Shown piece by piece: positions 8,779-18,239 of a stretch of 64,000 bases of DNA (positions are counted from its first letter, which is position 1; every line of letters starts with the position of its first letter). Location of the stretch: assembly GCA_900544345.1 (NCBI GenBank), contig UQUR01000005.1:1-64000 (forward strand). Direction: 5' to 3'. A program made the translations under genes and the position numbers. This stretch comes from an uncultured Sutterella sp. GTDB lineage: Bacteria > Pseudomonadota > Gammaproteobacteria > Burkholderiales > Burkholderiaceae_F. A model generated the notes under the pieces. That model ran no database searches. It saw nothing but the letters and a program-made list of their open reading frames with translations, and had not been told where the DNA came from.

Positions 8779-10071
8779 TCAGTACTGCCCGATAAAAAAT
8801 TCTGTCACGAAGCGCTTTAACTTTGACCAGCGGGAATCATCAGAGGCAGTCTGTTCACCCTCATCTTCAGCCCCCTCTTTAAATCTCAGGGCTTCATAAG
8901 CTATCAAACCCATCACAGCGCTTTCTTTTGGAGAATTTAATCCGATACAGGCGTCCCCCGTATAGTGTGAACATCCCAATCGGGCACTGAATGTATAGGC
9001 CATGGGACCCGGCATATCAGAAAAAAGCTCCGGCATCCCCACTAAAAGTGAAGTTCCCCCCGTCAACACTATGCCGCCGGTCAAGGTGTTGCAAGGTGCT
9101 CCGTTTTGGCTGGTGTACCAACCCTCTTCAAAGAGTTTTTGACCAATCGTCATATTGAGGTTACGGATTTCGCGGTAAACCAGCTTGGAAATATCCAACT
9201 TTGAATATTTCCGATTGCCTTCCTCTATGGGGGATCGGTACAAAATGACTTCTGAATCTTCAGCCCGACACCTCAGATCCAATTTGACTTTGATCTGTTC
9301 GGCTTCCTGCATCGAACAATGCAAATAGCCACTGATGCGCTGCGTGATCTTATGGCCGCCATAGTTAATGGTATAAGTAAAACGAGGATGACCGGCATAA
9401 AACACTGCCACATCCGTTGTCCCCTCACCAATATCAATCACTACAGCCCCATTTTGTATTTCGTCCGGGCTTAAAACGGCATAACCGCTTGCCCATGCTT
9501 CGGGCAAAATCTGCGAGACATCCATGCCGCTGCGCCTAATCAGATTGACTCGGTTTAAAGCACAGGCGGAATTGGCAACAGCCGAGTGCATGTGAGCTGA
9601 AATTCTTGAACTTTTGGCATCCAAAGGATTTTGCCCGATGAATTCATCTTCCTGATTATCGAGCATGTAGTAAAGCAGCTCCGACTTAATCAGTTGCTGA
9701 CCGTCTTTAAGTTCAAGCGCATACTGGGCCATATTCTGGACTTTTTTCATGTCCATTAAATTGACCGTACGACCTCGTAAAGGCATCTCTGCGCTTGAAT
9801 CTTTTCCTTCGACAGACTTGCCTGAAATGTTTGTGCAAACCTGAAGACTGGGCATTTTCCCAGCAATACCGAAAGCTTCCACCAAAGCAGTTTTAACCCG
9901 AGGCATAGCCTCTTCGATACTCACAACGTTACCTTCTCGCACGCCTTCAGAGTCGGTTCGTCCCTGAGCTAAGACCCGGAACGTGCCGTCCTTATAAATT
10001 TCGGCTACAACGGCAAGAATCTTGCTTGACCCGATATCCAGTGCAGTGATTACTTTCTTCGTTTCTTTCAT
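8779..10071 (-). CDS. ftsA: Cell division protein FtsA
   Basis: FtsA is the actin-like protein that tethers FtsZ to the inner membrane. The 430 residues show the actin-fold phosphate loop ALDIGSSK (10-17), the second phosphate motif VIDIGEGTTDVAVF, and a C-terminal amphipathic helix (WSKLKRFVTEFF) that acts as membrane anchor. Its start overlaps the ftsQ stop (ATGA-type). A gap of 146 bases to ftsZ could hold an ftsZ promoter, but I see no clear boxes. Because FtsZ here lacks the usual FtsA-binding peptide, the FtsA 2B surface would be worth comparing. Confidence 0.96.
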   Translation of the reverse strand: MKETKKVITALDIGSSKILAVVAEIYKDGTFRVLAQGRTDSEGVREGNVVSIEEAMPRVKTALVEAFGIAGKMPSLQVCTNISGKSVEGKDSSAEMPLRGRTVNLMDMKKVQNMAQYALELKDGQQLIKSELLYYMLDNQEDEFIGQNPLDAKSSRISAHMHSAVANSACALNRVNLIRRSGMDVSQILPEAWASGYAVLSPDEIQNGAVVIDIGEGTTDVAVFYAGHPRFTYTINYGGHKITQRISGYLHCSMQEAEQIKVKLDLRCRAEDSEVILYRSPIEEGNRKYSKLDISKLVYREIRNLNMTIGQKLFEEGWYTSQNGAPCNTLTGGIVLTGGTSLLVGMPELFSDMPGPMAYTFSARLGCSHYTGDACIGLNSPKESAVMGLIAYEALRFKEGAEDEGEQTASDDSRWSKLKRFVTEFFIGQY

Positions 10072-10886
10072 CTGGCGCTATTTTGCCTATTGGCTTCCGC
10101 AATCGATTCGGCCGCCTGTCGGCGTCCGGCCTGAGAACGGTATATCTTTAAACTTTTTTCAGGCAATGTGGCAGAAAAAGCCAACTCATATCTCGCATCA
10201 ATACTCGATGGCGGTCCATTCATTAATTTCACAACATCCGGATATTGTACGATAACTACACCGAAACGATCCTCAAGCGTCCAATCTTCGTGTTCCACCC
10301 CAAGTTCAATGCGGGTAGGAGGAATCGTATCTGAAGCAATGGCCAAGGCCCAACTGTCACGATCATTAACGCTCACTTCGGTGACTCTGGCCTTTGGCAT
10401 GACAACCTGCAGCATCTTATTGAATCGCTTGTAACGGCGAGTGACTTCCTGAACCATCTCAGCGCGACCGAAAAATTCCGGTAACGCCATCGGATTGTCT
10501 GCCTCTTCGGGATTAGCGGCAAAAAGCTCGCCGTTTACCGAAACCAACCTGCCGTCTTCCCACAAGGCAAGCGCCTTATACTCGGAAATTTCAATGTTGA
10601 TTTTATCGGGCCAAACCCGTCTGACGTTGACTGATTTCACCCATGGTGCCTTAAGAGCTGCCTCACGAATTGCATCCAAATCCACGTTAAAGAAAGTGCC
10701 TGTTGTCGTGGTACCCAAAGCCCGCCTAAAGTGAACAGAAGAAATATGATCAATCTCTCCGGTAAGCTCCACTGCGCGAATCGTAAAAAAAGACTCTGCA
10801 TAACGCGGAAAGCTGCTTACCGCAACTGCAGCAAGCAGCAATACCAACGCGAGAAAAATTAAAGCAGTCTTTAAAAAACGCTTCAT
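10068..10886 (-). CDS. ftsQ: Cell division protein FtsQ
   Basis: A bitopic inner-membrane protein of 272 residues that joins the cytoplasmic and periplasmic parts of the divisome with FtsL and FtsB. There is one N-terminal membrane segment (about 7-25), then a POTRA domain (FFTIRAVELTGEIDHIS onwards, about 35-105) and the FtsQ beta domain with the conserved WPDKINIEISE stretch. It lies between ddl and ftsA, as usual, and its stop overlaps the ftsA start. Confidence 0.95.
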   Translation of the reverse strand: MKRFLKTALIFLALVLLLAAVAVSSFPRYAESFFTIRAVELTGEIDHISSVHFRRALGTTTTGTFFNVDLDAIREAALKAPWVKSVNVRRVWPDKINIEISEYKALALWEDGRLVSVNGELFAANPEEADNPMALPEFFGRAEMVQEVTRRYKRFNKMLQVVMPKARVTEVSVNDRDSWALAIASDTIPPTRIELGVEHEDWTLEDRFGVVIVQYPDVVKLMNGPPSSIDARYELAFSATLPEKSLKIYRSQAGRRQAAESIAEANRQNSAR

Positions 10887-10909
10887 AGTGACCGGTTAAA
10901 GGTCATGAA

Positions 10910-11878
10910 TTACGGCTTGGGAAAATCTAGCTTGGCTTCCGATAAAACCTGAAGAACCAGATCTTTGTAGCTCATACCGGCATTTTTAGCCGCAAGCGGA
11001 ACCAAAGAGTGAGCTGTCATACCGGGAGAAGTATTCATTTCCAAAAGGCTGAATGATCCGTCTTCGGCCAAAATCAAATCGATTCGGCTCCAGCCCCTTG
11101 CCCCCAGTGCCCTGTAAGCACTCAAACAAGCTCTGCCGATGTCTTCACGAACGTCATCTGACAATTTAGCCGGGCACTCATAGCGCACATCGTTGGTGAA
11201 ATATTTATTTTGGTAGTCATAATCACCGTTAGGAGCAATGATTTCGATAATCGGCAAAACCTTCGCATCCTGCCCGGCTCCCATCACGGCAACTGTCAAT
11301 TCACGACCGAATATACGTTCCTCAACCAACACGTGATTGTCTAATTCGCTTGCCTTAACAATAGCATCGCGCAACTCTTCGACAGTCGCGTCTTTTAATT
11401 TCGTCAAACCGATACTGGAGCCTTCTCGGGCAGGTTTAACAACCAAATCGCGGCCCAACTCCTGCATAACATAGTGAAGATCGCTGTCGGCAGAGACCAA
11501 CATGCCCTTAGGCGTGGGAATTTGTCTTTCGCGCCAAATCTGTTTGGTTAAGTTTTTGTCAATAGCAATCGCACTGGTTTTAACACCGGGACCGGTATAG
11601 GGAACGCCTAAATATTCGAGCACGCCCTGAATCGTACCGTCTTCTCCGTAACGTCCGTGAAGAGCAATAAAGGCTCGGTCGTAAGCGCCTTTTTCCAATT
11701 CAGACACACTTTGCTCTTTCGGATCAAAACGCGTGACATCAACACCTGCTTCGGTTAAAGCATCAAAGACTCCCTTGCCGCTCATGAGCGAAACTTCTCG
11801 CTCGCTAGACATCCCGCCTAAGAGCAAAACAACCTTGCCTAACTTTTCAGGCTTAATTTCTTTTTTTGTCTCTTGCAT
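10910..11878 (-). CDS. ddl: D-alanine--D-alanine ligase
   Basis: An ATP-grasp enzyme of 322 residues that makes the D-Ala-D-Ala dipeptide for peptidoglycan. Recognisable segments are GGMSSEREVSLMSG near the N-terminus, ALHGRYGEDGTIQG, KPAREGSSIG, the metal-binding RIDLIL and the C-terminal LEMNTSPGMT. DdlB is the usual type in dcw clusters. It sits between murC (14-base gap) and ftsQ (23-base gap) in the same orientation. Confidence 0.97.
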   Translation of the reverse strand: MQETKKEIKPEKLGKVVLLLGGMSSEREVSLMSGKGVFDALTEAGVDVTRFDPKEQSVSELEKGAYDRAFIALHGRYGEDGTIQGVLEYLGVPYTGPGVKTSAIAIDKNLTKQIWRERQIPTPKGMLVSADSDLHYVMQELGRDLVVKPAREGSSIGLTKLKDATVEELRDAIVKASELDNHVLVEERIFGRELTVAVMGAGQDAKVLPIIEIIAPNGDYDYQNKYFTNDVRYECPAKLSDDVREDIGRACLSAYRALGARGWSRIDLILAEDGSFSLLEMNTSPGMTAHSLVPLAAKNAGMSYKDLVLQVLSEAKLDFPKP

Positions 11879-11892
11879 TTACCTATTCCTTA

Positions 11893-13290
11893 TTACTTTG
11901 AAAGTCCGGCTCTTGCCTTGAGGCGCCCCGGCACGCCTCCTACGCTGCCGGCCCCCATGGTCACCACGACATCTCCGTCTCGAGCGAGTTTCATAATGGC
12001 ATCGTCCATTTCAGCAGGCGTGTCAACAAAAATGAGCTCCGTTTGACCGACGATACGAATAGCCCGCGCCAATGAACGTCCGTCAGCTCCGACAATCGGG
12101 GTTTCACCTGCCGGGTAAACATCAGCGAGAACCAAAGCTTCAACACCGCTTAAAACTTTAACAAAGTCCTCGAAACAATCACGGGTTCTTGTGTAGCGAT
12201 GGGGCTGGAAAGCCACCAAAACGCGTCTGCCCGGATAAGCTCCCCGAACCGCTTCAAGAGTTGCCATCATTTCGTGAGGGTGATGCCCGTAGTCATCGAT
12301 AAGCGTAAAGGAGCCTCCGCCCGGCAATGCAATCTCTCCGTAGCGGCTGAATCTGCGACCCACTCCGGTGAAATTTGCCAATGCGGTTTTAATACTTTCA
12401 TCGCTGACATCCACCATGGTGGCAATCGCGATAGCTGCCAGACTGTTTCTGACGTTATGCAGCCCCGGCAAATTCAGTCTCACATCAAGCGGCTCACGGC
12501 CTTCCCGCAGCACGGTAAAGCACATCTGCGTGCCTTCGGCTCGGATATTAATTGCACGAACATCGGCTTTTTCATCCAAACCGTAAGTAACAACGGAACG
12601 GGGCACCCGAGCAATAATGGAGCGCACATTTTCATCGTCAAGACAAAGCACAGCTTTGCCGTAAAAGGGTAGCCGAGTTAAAAAATCAATGAAAGCCTGC
12701 TTGAGCTTATCGAAGTTGTGACCGTAAGTGTCCATATGGTCAGCATCAATATTGGTCACTGCAGCGATCACAGGCGACAGATACAAAAACGATGCATCCG
12801 ACTCATCGGCCTCTGCCACGAGAAATTCTCCGCGACCCAAACGGGCATTGGCTCCGGCAGAATTAAGCCGCCCCCCGATCACAAAAGTCGGATCGAGACC
12901 TCCTGCGGCAAGTAAGCTTGCCACTAAAGAAGTCGTCGTAGTTTTTCCATGAGCGCCTGCAATGGCAATGCCGCTTCTGAAACGCATGAGTTCAGCGAGC
13001 ATGACAGCACGAGGAACCACGGGGATTCTGAGCTCCCTGGCAGCAACTACCTCGGGATTATCCGGTTTGATGGCCGAAGAGATGACAACAACGTCGGCTC
13101 CTTTGACATTTTCGGCTGAATGTTCATGAAAAATCTCAACGCCCAAGCCGCTTAAACGCTCTGTTGCGGCATTGGTAGCCATGTCGGAGCCCGTTACCTT
13201 ATAGCCCAGCGTCACCAGCACTTCGGCAATCCCATTCATACCGGTTCCGCCGATACCCACAAAATGGATTTTATTGACTGCAAATCGCAT
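11893..13290 (-). CDS. murC: UDP-N-acetylmuramate--L-alanine ligase MurC
   Basis: MurC adds L-alanine to UDP-MurNAc, the first amino acid of the stem peptide. ATG 13290 gives 465 residues with the expected HFVGIGGTGM Rossmann loop near the N-terminus; seven more codons upstream are open but do not fit the family. The Mur ligase ATP loop GAHGKTTTTS and the DDYGHHP segment of the central and C-terminal domains are present. It lies 34 bases after murG within the dcw operon. Confidence 0.97.
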   Translation of the reverse strand: MRFAVNKIHFVGIGGTGMNGIAEVLVTLGYKVTGSDMATNAATERLSGLGVEIFHEHSAENVKGADVVVISSAIKPDNPEVVAARELRIPVVPRAVMLAELMRFRSGIAIAGAHGKTTTTSLVASLLAAGGLDPTFVIGGRLNSAGANARLGRGEFLVAEADESDASFLYLSPVIAAVTNIDADHMDTYGHNFDKLKQAFIDFLTRLPFYGKAVLCLDDENVRSIIARVPRSVVTYGLDEKADVRAINIRAEGTQMCFTVLREGREPLDVRLNLPGLHNVRNSLAAIAIATMVDVSDESIKTALANFTGVGRRFSRYGEIALPGGGSFTLIDDYGHHPHEMMATLEAVRGAYPGRRVLVAFQPHRYTRTRDCFEDFVKVLSGVEALVLADVYPAGETPIVGADGRSLARAIRIVGQTELIFVDTPAEMDDAIMKLARDGDVVVTMGAGSVGGVPGRLKARAGLSK

Positions 13291-13324
13291 TATTTTTGCC
13301 TTAAAAAGCACGAATCTGAAATTG

Positions 13325-14404
13325 TTATTTTGCCAAACGTTCGATCGTATCGGCTACTGTTTTTGCCGCTGCCCGTTTTGCAAGGCTTCTGGCCCGGGTG
13401 GCGATTGCGATCAACTCATCTCGAGACAGAGAACTGAGCTTTTCATAGAGCACTTCAGGGGTTAAGCTCTTTTGCTCGAGCAAAATCCCCGCTCCTTCAT
13501 CCTGCATATACTGAGCGTTACCCAATTGATGCTGAGTCGTAGACACAACAAAGGGCACTAAAATCGCGGGAATGCCCCCGGCCGTCAATTCGCTGACGGT
13601 TGTAGCTCCTGCGCGGCAAACAACCACATCAGCCTCACGGTAAGCAGAGGCCATATCATCAATAAAACTCACCACGTTGGCCTCTACAGCCCATTTTGCG
13701 TAAAGCGCCTTGACTTCATCAACAGCATTTTTCCCACACTGGTGTGTCACAACAGGACGCATTTGCGGCATAAATTTTGCCAAAGCCTCAGGAAGCGTTT
13801 CATTTAAAACCTTTGCCCCCAAGGATCCCCCGAAAACCAATAGATGAAGCCTGCCTTCGCGCCCCTTATAACGCTCGGCGGGTTCCGGCAAAGCCAAAAT
13901 GTCTTCTCTTACCGGGTTGCCGGAAACGATCGCTTTAGATCCTGCACGATGGGCACATTCTCCGTCAAAGCCGCACATCACTGCCTGAGCCCAAGGCATC
14001 ACTGCTCTTACACTCATGAGACTGCCCGCATCACAATTCATCATAATGAGCGGTTTATTCTTACTTCTGGCACCGAACGCTGCCGGAACCGCAATGTAGC
14101 CGCCTGTGGAAAACATGGCGCTTGCCTGTCTTTGCTCAACAATCTTTTTAGCGGCAAAGCATGCCTTAATCAGTTTAACTGCGCCGGCAATCATGTGCTT
14201 TAGACCCTTGCCTCTCATTCCGGTAAAGTTAAGCGCATCAAATTCAATATGACGCTGCCCCACCAGACGGGATTCCATGCCGACAGGCGTGCCGATCCAG
14301 GAGACGGTCCAACCGCGTTTTTTCATTTCTTCTGCCACGGCCAAACCGGGCATCACGTGTCCTCCGGTTCCGGCTGCCGCAATAATCAGGTGCTTGTTTT
14401 GCAT
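13325..14404 (-). CDS. murG: UDP-GlcNAc--lipid I GlcNAc transferase MurG
   Basis: MurG is a peripheral membrane glycosyltransferase (GT-B fold, family GT28) that converts lipid I to lipid II. The 359 residues include the N-terminal glycine loop GTGGH (12-16), a second glycine loop VFGGSLGA, and the UDP-GlcNAc-binding stretch VVCRAGATTVSELTAGGIPAILVP. It begins one base after the ftsW stop and continues the usual ftsW-murG-murC order. Confidence 0.97.
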   Translation of the reverse strand: MQNKHLIIAAAGTGGHVMPGLAVAEEMKKRGWTVSWIGTPVGMESRLVGQRHIEFDALNFTGMRGKGLKHMIAGAVKLIKACFAAKKIVEQRQASAMFSTGGYIAVPAAFGARSKNKPLIMMNCDAGSLMSVRAVMPWAQAVMCGFDGECAHRAGSKAIVSGNPVREDILALPEPAERYKGREGRLHLLVFGGSLGAKVLNETLPEALAKFMPQMRPVVTHQCGKNAVDEVKALYAKWAVEANVVSFIDDMASAYREADVVVCRAGATTVSELTAGGIPAILVPFVVSTTQHQLGNAQYMQDEGAGILLEQKSLTPEVLYEKLSSLSRDELIAIATRARSLAKRAAAKTVADTIERLAK

Positions 14405-15616
14405 CTATCGTCTCCTTTTTCCCCTCATTAAGAGGCGATTTTCATAATCGACCCGTAAAAGCAACCCCAAAGCGCATAAGGTCACCACAATGGAGGAGCC
14501 GCCGTAACTCACTAACGGCAATGTCAAACCTTTTGTAGGAAATACTCCGATCGCCACCCCGATATTGATCAGGGCTTGCACACCGATCCATAAGCCTACC
14601 CCCTGGGCCACAAGCCCCGAGTAGACTGACTCGAGTCTAACGGCTTGACGACCGATTTCAAATGCTCGGCGAACAAGCCAATAAAAAAGTAACAGCACAA
14701 AAGTAAATCCAACCAGCCCCAACTCTTCACCGATCACAGCCAAAATAAAGTCCGTATGAGCTTCCGGCAGGTAGTGCATTTTTTCAACACTTGCCCCTAA
14801 GCCGACACCGAAAAGTTCACCTCGGCCGAAAGCAATTAATGAGTGAGTGAGCTGATAGGCCTTACCCAATTGATTTTCAATGTCCCAGGGATTGAGGTAA
14901 GCAAACACACGGGCAGTTCGCCAGGGAGACAAGGCAATAGAGAGAACAATCACAGCGAAAATCACAATTCCGAACGGAACAATAATTCGCCAGCTCAGGC
15001 CTCCCAGAAAAACAACGCCCAGCACAATGGCACTGATCACAACGGTTGCCCCCAAGTCAGGCTGCAATGACAGAAGCATTGCCACCATGCCGATATAAAG
15101 CATGACAGGGATAAGCCCTCGGGTATATGAGTGCATGTATGCCTGACGGGTGACGACAAAATGCGAAATCACTAAAACGGAGACAAACTTCACCACTTCA
15201 GAGACTTGCAGATTAATGGGACCGAATCCGATCCAACGGGTTGAACCGTTAACTTCGTGCCCCAGACCAGGCACGAAAACGGAAACAAGCAATAAAATCC
15301 CTAAAAGTCCCAGTGGGTAACTTAATAAGTACCAGCGATAAAGAGAGACTTTAAAGACAAAAAAAGCCGCCATCAGGCCAATGACAATATAGATTGCATG
15401 CCGGACGGCAAAGTAACCTTCAGAGGTTTGATATTTCGGTGAGTCCCCGAGCGAAATTGATGCTGAATACACCATCACCAGCCCGAGGACCAAAAGCGCA
15501 GCAATGGTTGCAATGACGCTGTAGTCAATCGAAGAAATGGTCGCAAAAGCACTCTTTGAGGTCCAATCCTCCTGCTTGGCTTCCTTTTTCTCAAAAAATG
15601 ACTTCAGGCTGATCAT
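14405..15616 (-). CDS. ftsW: Peptidoglycan glycosyltransferase FtsW
   Basis: A SEDS-family polymerase of septal peptidoglycan that works with FtsI. The 403 residues have about ten hydrophobic segments, the family sequence GLGHEVNGSTRWI in the large loop, the GVGLGASVEKMHYLPEAHTDFI loop with the conserved Glu-His-Asp region, and the C-terminal PLVSYGGSS motif. The N-terminal 35 residues are polar and cytoplasmic. Its start overlaps the murD stop by one base (TAATG). Confidence 0.97.
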   Translation of the reverse strand: MISLKSFFEKKEAKQEDWTSKSAFATISSIDYSVIATIAALLVLGLVMVYSASISLGDSPKYQTSEGYFAVRHAIYIVIGLMAAFFVFKVSLYRWYLLSYPLGLLGILLLVSVFVPGLGHEVNGSTRWIGFGPINLQVSEVVKFVSVLVISHFVVTRQAYMHSYTRGLIPVMLYIGMVAMLLSLQPDLGATVVISAIVLGVVFLGGLSWRIIVPFGIVIFAVIVLSIALSPWRTARVFAYLNPWDIENQLGKAYQLTHSLIAFGRGELFGVGLGASVEKMHYLPEAHTDFILAVIGEELGLVGFTFVLLLFYWLVRRAFEIGRQAVRLESVYSGLVAQGVGLWIGVQALINIGVAIGVFPTKGLTLPLVSYGGSSIVVTLCALGLLLRVDYENRLLMRGKRRR

Positions 15617-17070
15617 TACTTTGCATTACCGGCTAATGCTTTGGCACTGGCAATAAAGATGGCAGAACGTTCGGCATAGTCTTTAAACATATCCCAGCTT
15701 GCGCAGGCAGGAGAAAGCAGTACGGCGTCATGGGGCTTGGCCAATTGACTGGCTTTCAATACCGCCTGAGGCATATCCTCAGCGTGCACAATCGGGAAGC
15801 TTGCTCCGGATAAAGCCTTCTCGATCAAAGGAGCGTCTCTTCCGATCAAAACTGCTGCCCGTGCGTGGCGTGACATAGACTGAGCAATGGGACTGAAATC
15901 CTGTCCTTTGCCGTCGCCTCCTAAAATCACTACGAGTTTGGTACCGTTGGCACCGAGCCCTTCGAGCGCAGCAACCGTCGCTCCGACATTGGTTCCTTTA
16001 CTGTCATCGATGTAGTCGACGCCATTGACAGTCATGACGTATTCAACGCGGTGAGGCTCTCCCTTGTACTCTGCCAAAGCTCTCAAAGCATCACTTAAGG
16101 ACAGGCGGGCCGCATAAATCAAAGCTAAGGCCGCCAGTGCGTTCATACTGTTATGACGCCCCCGGATATGCAAAGCCTCTTCAGGAATCAAACGCTGCAA
16201 AACATGCCCCTCGAGCACTTTGCGCTTTGTCAGTTGGACAGAATCGTCTTCATTAAACGCCAACCAGGTAATTCCGTCACTCTCAACCAAGCCCCATTCA
16301 TTGGCCTGTTTTGGCTCTCCCGCACCGAAAGTCAACACGGTGCGATCCGCAGCCGCAAAATTCATCACGGTTGAATCATCACGGTTGAGAATTCGAGCGG
16401 TTTTTTCATGCGCAAAAATTTTGGCTTTAGCGGCAACATACTCATTCATACCGCCATGCCAATCCAGGTGATCCTGCGTGATGTTCAACAGTGCCGCTGC
16501 ATCGGGCGCAAGCGTAGACGTCGTTTCCAATTGGAAACTGGACAATTCCAACACCCAGACATCCGGCAAATCGTCGGCCTCTAAATAGCGATCCAGTTCT
16601 TTCACTGCATTAGGACCGATGTTGCCTGCAGCGACGGCTTTTAAGCCGCCTGCAGCGGCCATTTTCGTTGTCAGAACCGTGGTCGTTGTCTTTCCGTTCG
16701 TTCCGGTAATTGCGATAACCTTAGGTTTGTAGCCCCTCTGTTTTTCAAGCCGATTGAGTTCGCGAGCAAAAAGTTCAATCTCTCCCACCATCTCAATTCC
16801 CATCGAGAGCGCTTTTTGCACAAGAGGCGTCACAGCAGAGTGCCAGGGGCTGATGCCGGGAGACATCACTAAAAGTTCAACACCGTCGAGTTGATTGAGC
16901 GCTTCATCAAGACAGAAGAACTCAAAATCCTGAAGTTCTTGAAGTCGAGACAAAGCAGGCGGTGTCTGACGAGTATCGGTAGCAATCACCGACCAATCAC
17001 GCTTTAGTAAAAAACGAGCACAAGCTTCTCCGGAAGCTCCCAAACCGACAACTAAAGCTTTCTGTTTCAT
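15616..17070 (-). CDS. murD: UDP-N-acetylmuramoylalanine--D-glutamate ligase MurD
   Basis: MurD adds D-glutamate to UDP-MurNAc-L-Ala. At 484 residues it is slightly longer than the E. coli enzyme (438) but within the betaproteobacterial range. The N-terminal VVGLGASGEACARFL Rossmann segment, the ATP loop GTNGKTT (123-129), the LNITQDHLDWHG segment and the C-terminal LLSPACASWDMF motif are all visible. Overlaps ftsW by one base and follows mraY by 12 bases. Confidence 0.97.
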   Translation of the reverse strand: MKQKALVVGLGASGEACARFLLKRDWSVIATDTRQTPPALSRLQELQDFEFFCLDEALNQLDGVELLVMSPGISPWHSAVTPLVQKALSMGIEMVGEIELFARELNRLEKQRGYKPKVIAITGTNGKTTTTVLTTKMAAAGGLKAVAAGNIGPNAVKELDRYLEADDLPDVWVLELSSFQLETTSTLAPDAAALLNITQDHLDWHGGMNEYVAAKAKIFAHEKTARILNRDDSTVMNFAAADRTVLTFGAGEPKQANEWGLVESDGITWLAFNEDDSVQLTKRKVLEGHVLQRLIPEEALHIRGRHNSMNALAALALIYAARLSLSDALRALAEYKGEPHRVEYVMTVNGVDYIDDSKGTNVGATVAALEGLGANGTKLVVILGGDGKGQDFSPIAQSMSRHARAAVLIGRDAPLIEKALSGASFPIVHAEDMPQAVLKASQLAKPHDAVLLSPACASWDMFKDYAERSAIFIASAKALAGNAK

Positions 17071-17082
17071 GATGTTAGACCC

Positions 17083-18237
17083 TTAGCGAATCTTTAAAGT
17101 AGACAAACCGATCAGAACCAAAATAAAGGTAATGATCCAGAAGCGGGTAACGACCTGCGTTTCTTTCCAGCCCTTTAATTCAAAGTGATGGTGAATAGGT
17201 GCCATCAGGAAAATGCGTTTGCCGCCCGAGAGGCGAAAGTATGTCGTCTGAATCATCACTGAAAGTGTTTCAACGACAAAGATACCGCCCATGATGGCAA
17301 GCACGAGTTCCTGGCGCGTAATCACGGCAACCGTCCCTAAAGTACCGCCCAAGGCAAGGGCCCCGACGTCACCCATAAAGACTTGTGCCGGATGAGCGTT
17401 AAACCAAAGGAAAGCCAATCCTGCCCCTGCCAGAGCGGCGCAAACCACAACTAATTCTCCCGCACCCGGGATGTACGGGAAAAGCAGGTAGTGAGCAAAG
17501 TCCGTTCTGCCTTCTACGTAAGCAAAAATGCCCAACGCACTGCCGACCATCGCTGCAGGCAAAATAGCCAATCCGTCCAAGCCATCGGTGAGATTGACGG
17601 CGTTACTTGTTCCGACAATCACAATAAAGGTCAGAACAATAAATCCGAATATGCCCAAGGGATAGGCAAAATGTTTGAAAAACGGAATGATTAAATCTGC
17701 GTGCGATGGCATCTGCATCGGAAAACCTGACTCAATCCAGCCCACAATCATGTGCACGACATGAATATCATTGGGCGCACTGATAGCAAAAGCCAAATAG
17801 ACCGAGGCAATCAATCCGATTAAAGACTGCCAGCCGAACTTCTCTTTTGCACTCATGCCTTTGGGATCGTGATGCACTACTTTTCTGTAGTCATCGACCC
17901 AACCGATCCAACCGAAACCAAGCGTGACGAATAAAACAACCCACACGAAACGGTTACTTAAGTCCATCCACAAAAGTGTTGAAAGACCGATGGAAATCAA
18001 AATTAAAACCCCGCCCATTGTCGGCGTGCCGTCTTTCACAATATGCGTTTTAGGACCATTGGTTCTAACCGCCTGGCCCATTTTCATCGCTTTAAGATAA
18101 CGAATGGTGGCAGGCCCAGCCATAAAACCAATTGCCAAAGCCGTCAAAGCAGCCAACACTGCCCGAAGACTGAGATAATTAAAAACCTGAAAGGCTCGGA
18201 CATCCTCGCCGAGCCACCGGAATAATTCCAGCAGCAT
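17083..18237 (-). CDS. mraY: Phospho-N-acetylmuramoyl-pentapeptide transferase MraY
   Basis: An inner-membrane enzyme that transfers phospho-MurNAc-pentapeptide to undecaprenyl phosphate, forming lipid I. The 384 residues show about ten membrane segments and the conserved cytoplasmic loops: GTPTMGGVLI, the Asp pair in WVDDYRKV, NLTDGLDGLA, and the C-terminal MAPIHHHFELKG His cluster. It begins two bases after the murEF stop. Confidence 0.98.
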   Translation of the reverse strand: MLLELFRWLGEDVRAFQVFNYLSLRAVLAALTALAIGFMAGPATIRYLKAMKMGQAVRTNGPKTHIVKDGTPTMGGVLILISIGLSTLLWMDLSNRFVWVVLFVTLGFGWIGWVDDYRKVVHHDPKGMSAKEKFGWQSLIGLIASVYLAFAISAPNDIHVVHMIVGWIESGFPMQMPSHADLIIPFFKHFAYPLGIFGFIVLTFIVIVGTSNAVNLTDGLDGLAILPAAMVGSALGIFAYVEGRTDFAHYLLFPYIPGAGELVVVCAALAGAGLAFLWFNAHPAQVFMGDVGALALGGTLGTVAVITRQELVLAIMGGIFVVETLSVMIQTTYFRLSGGKRIFLMAPIHHHFELKGWKETQVVTRFWIITFILVLIGLSTLKIR

Positions 18238-18239
18238 TG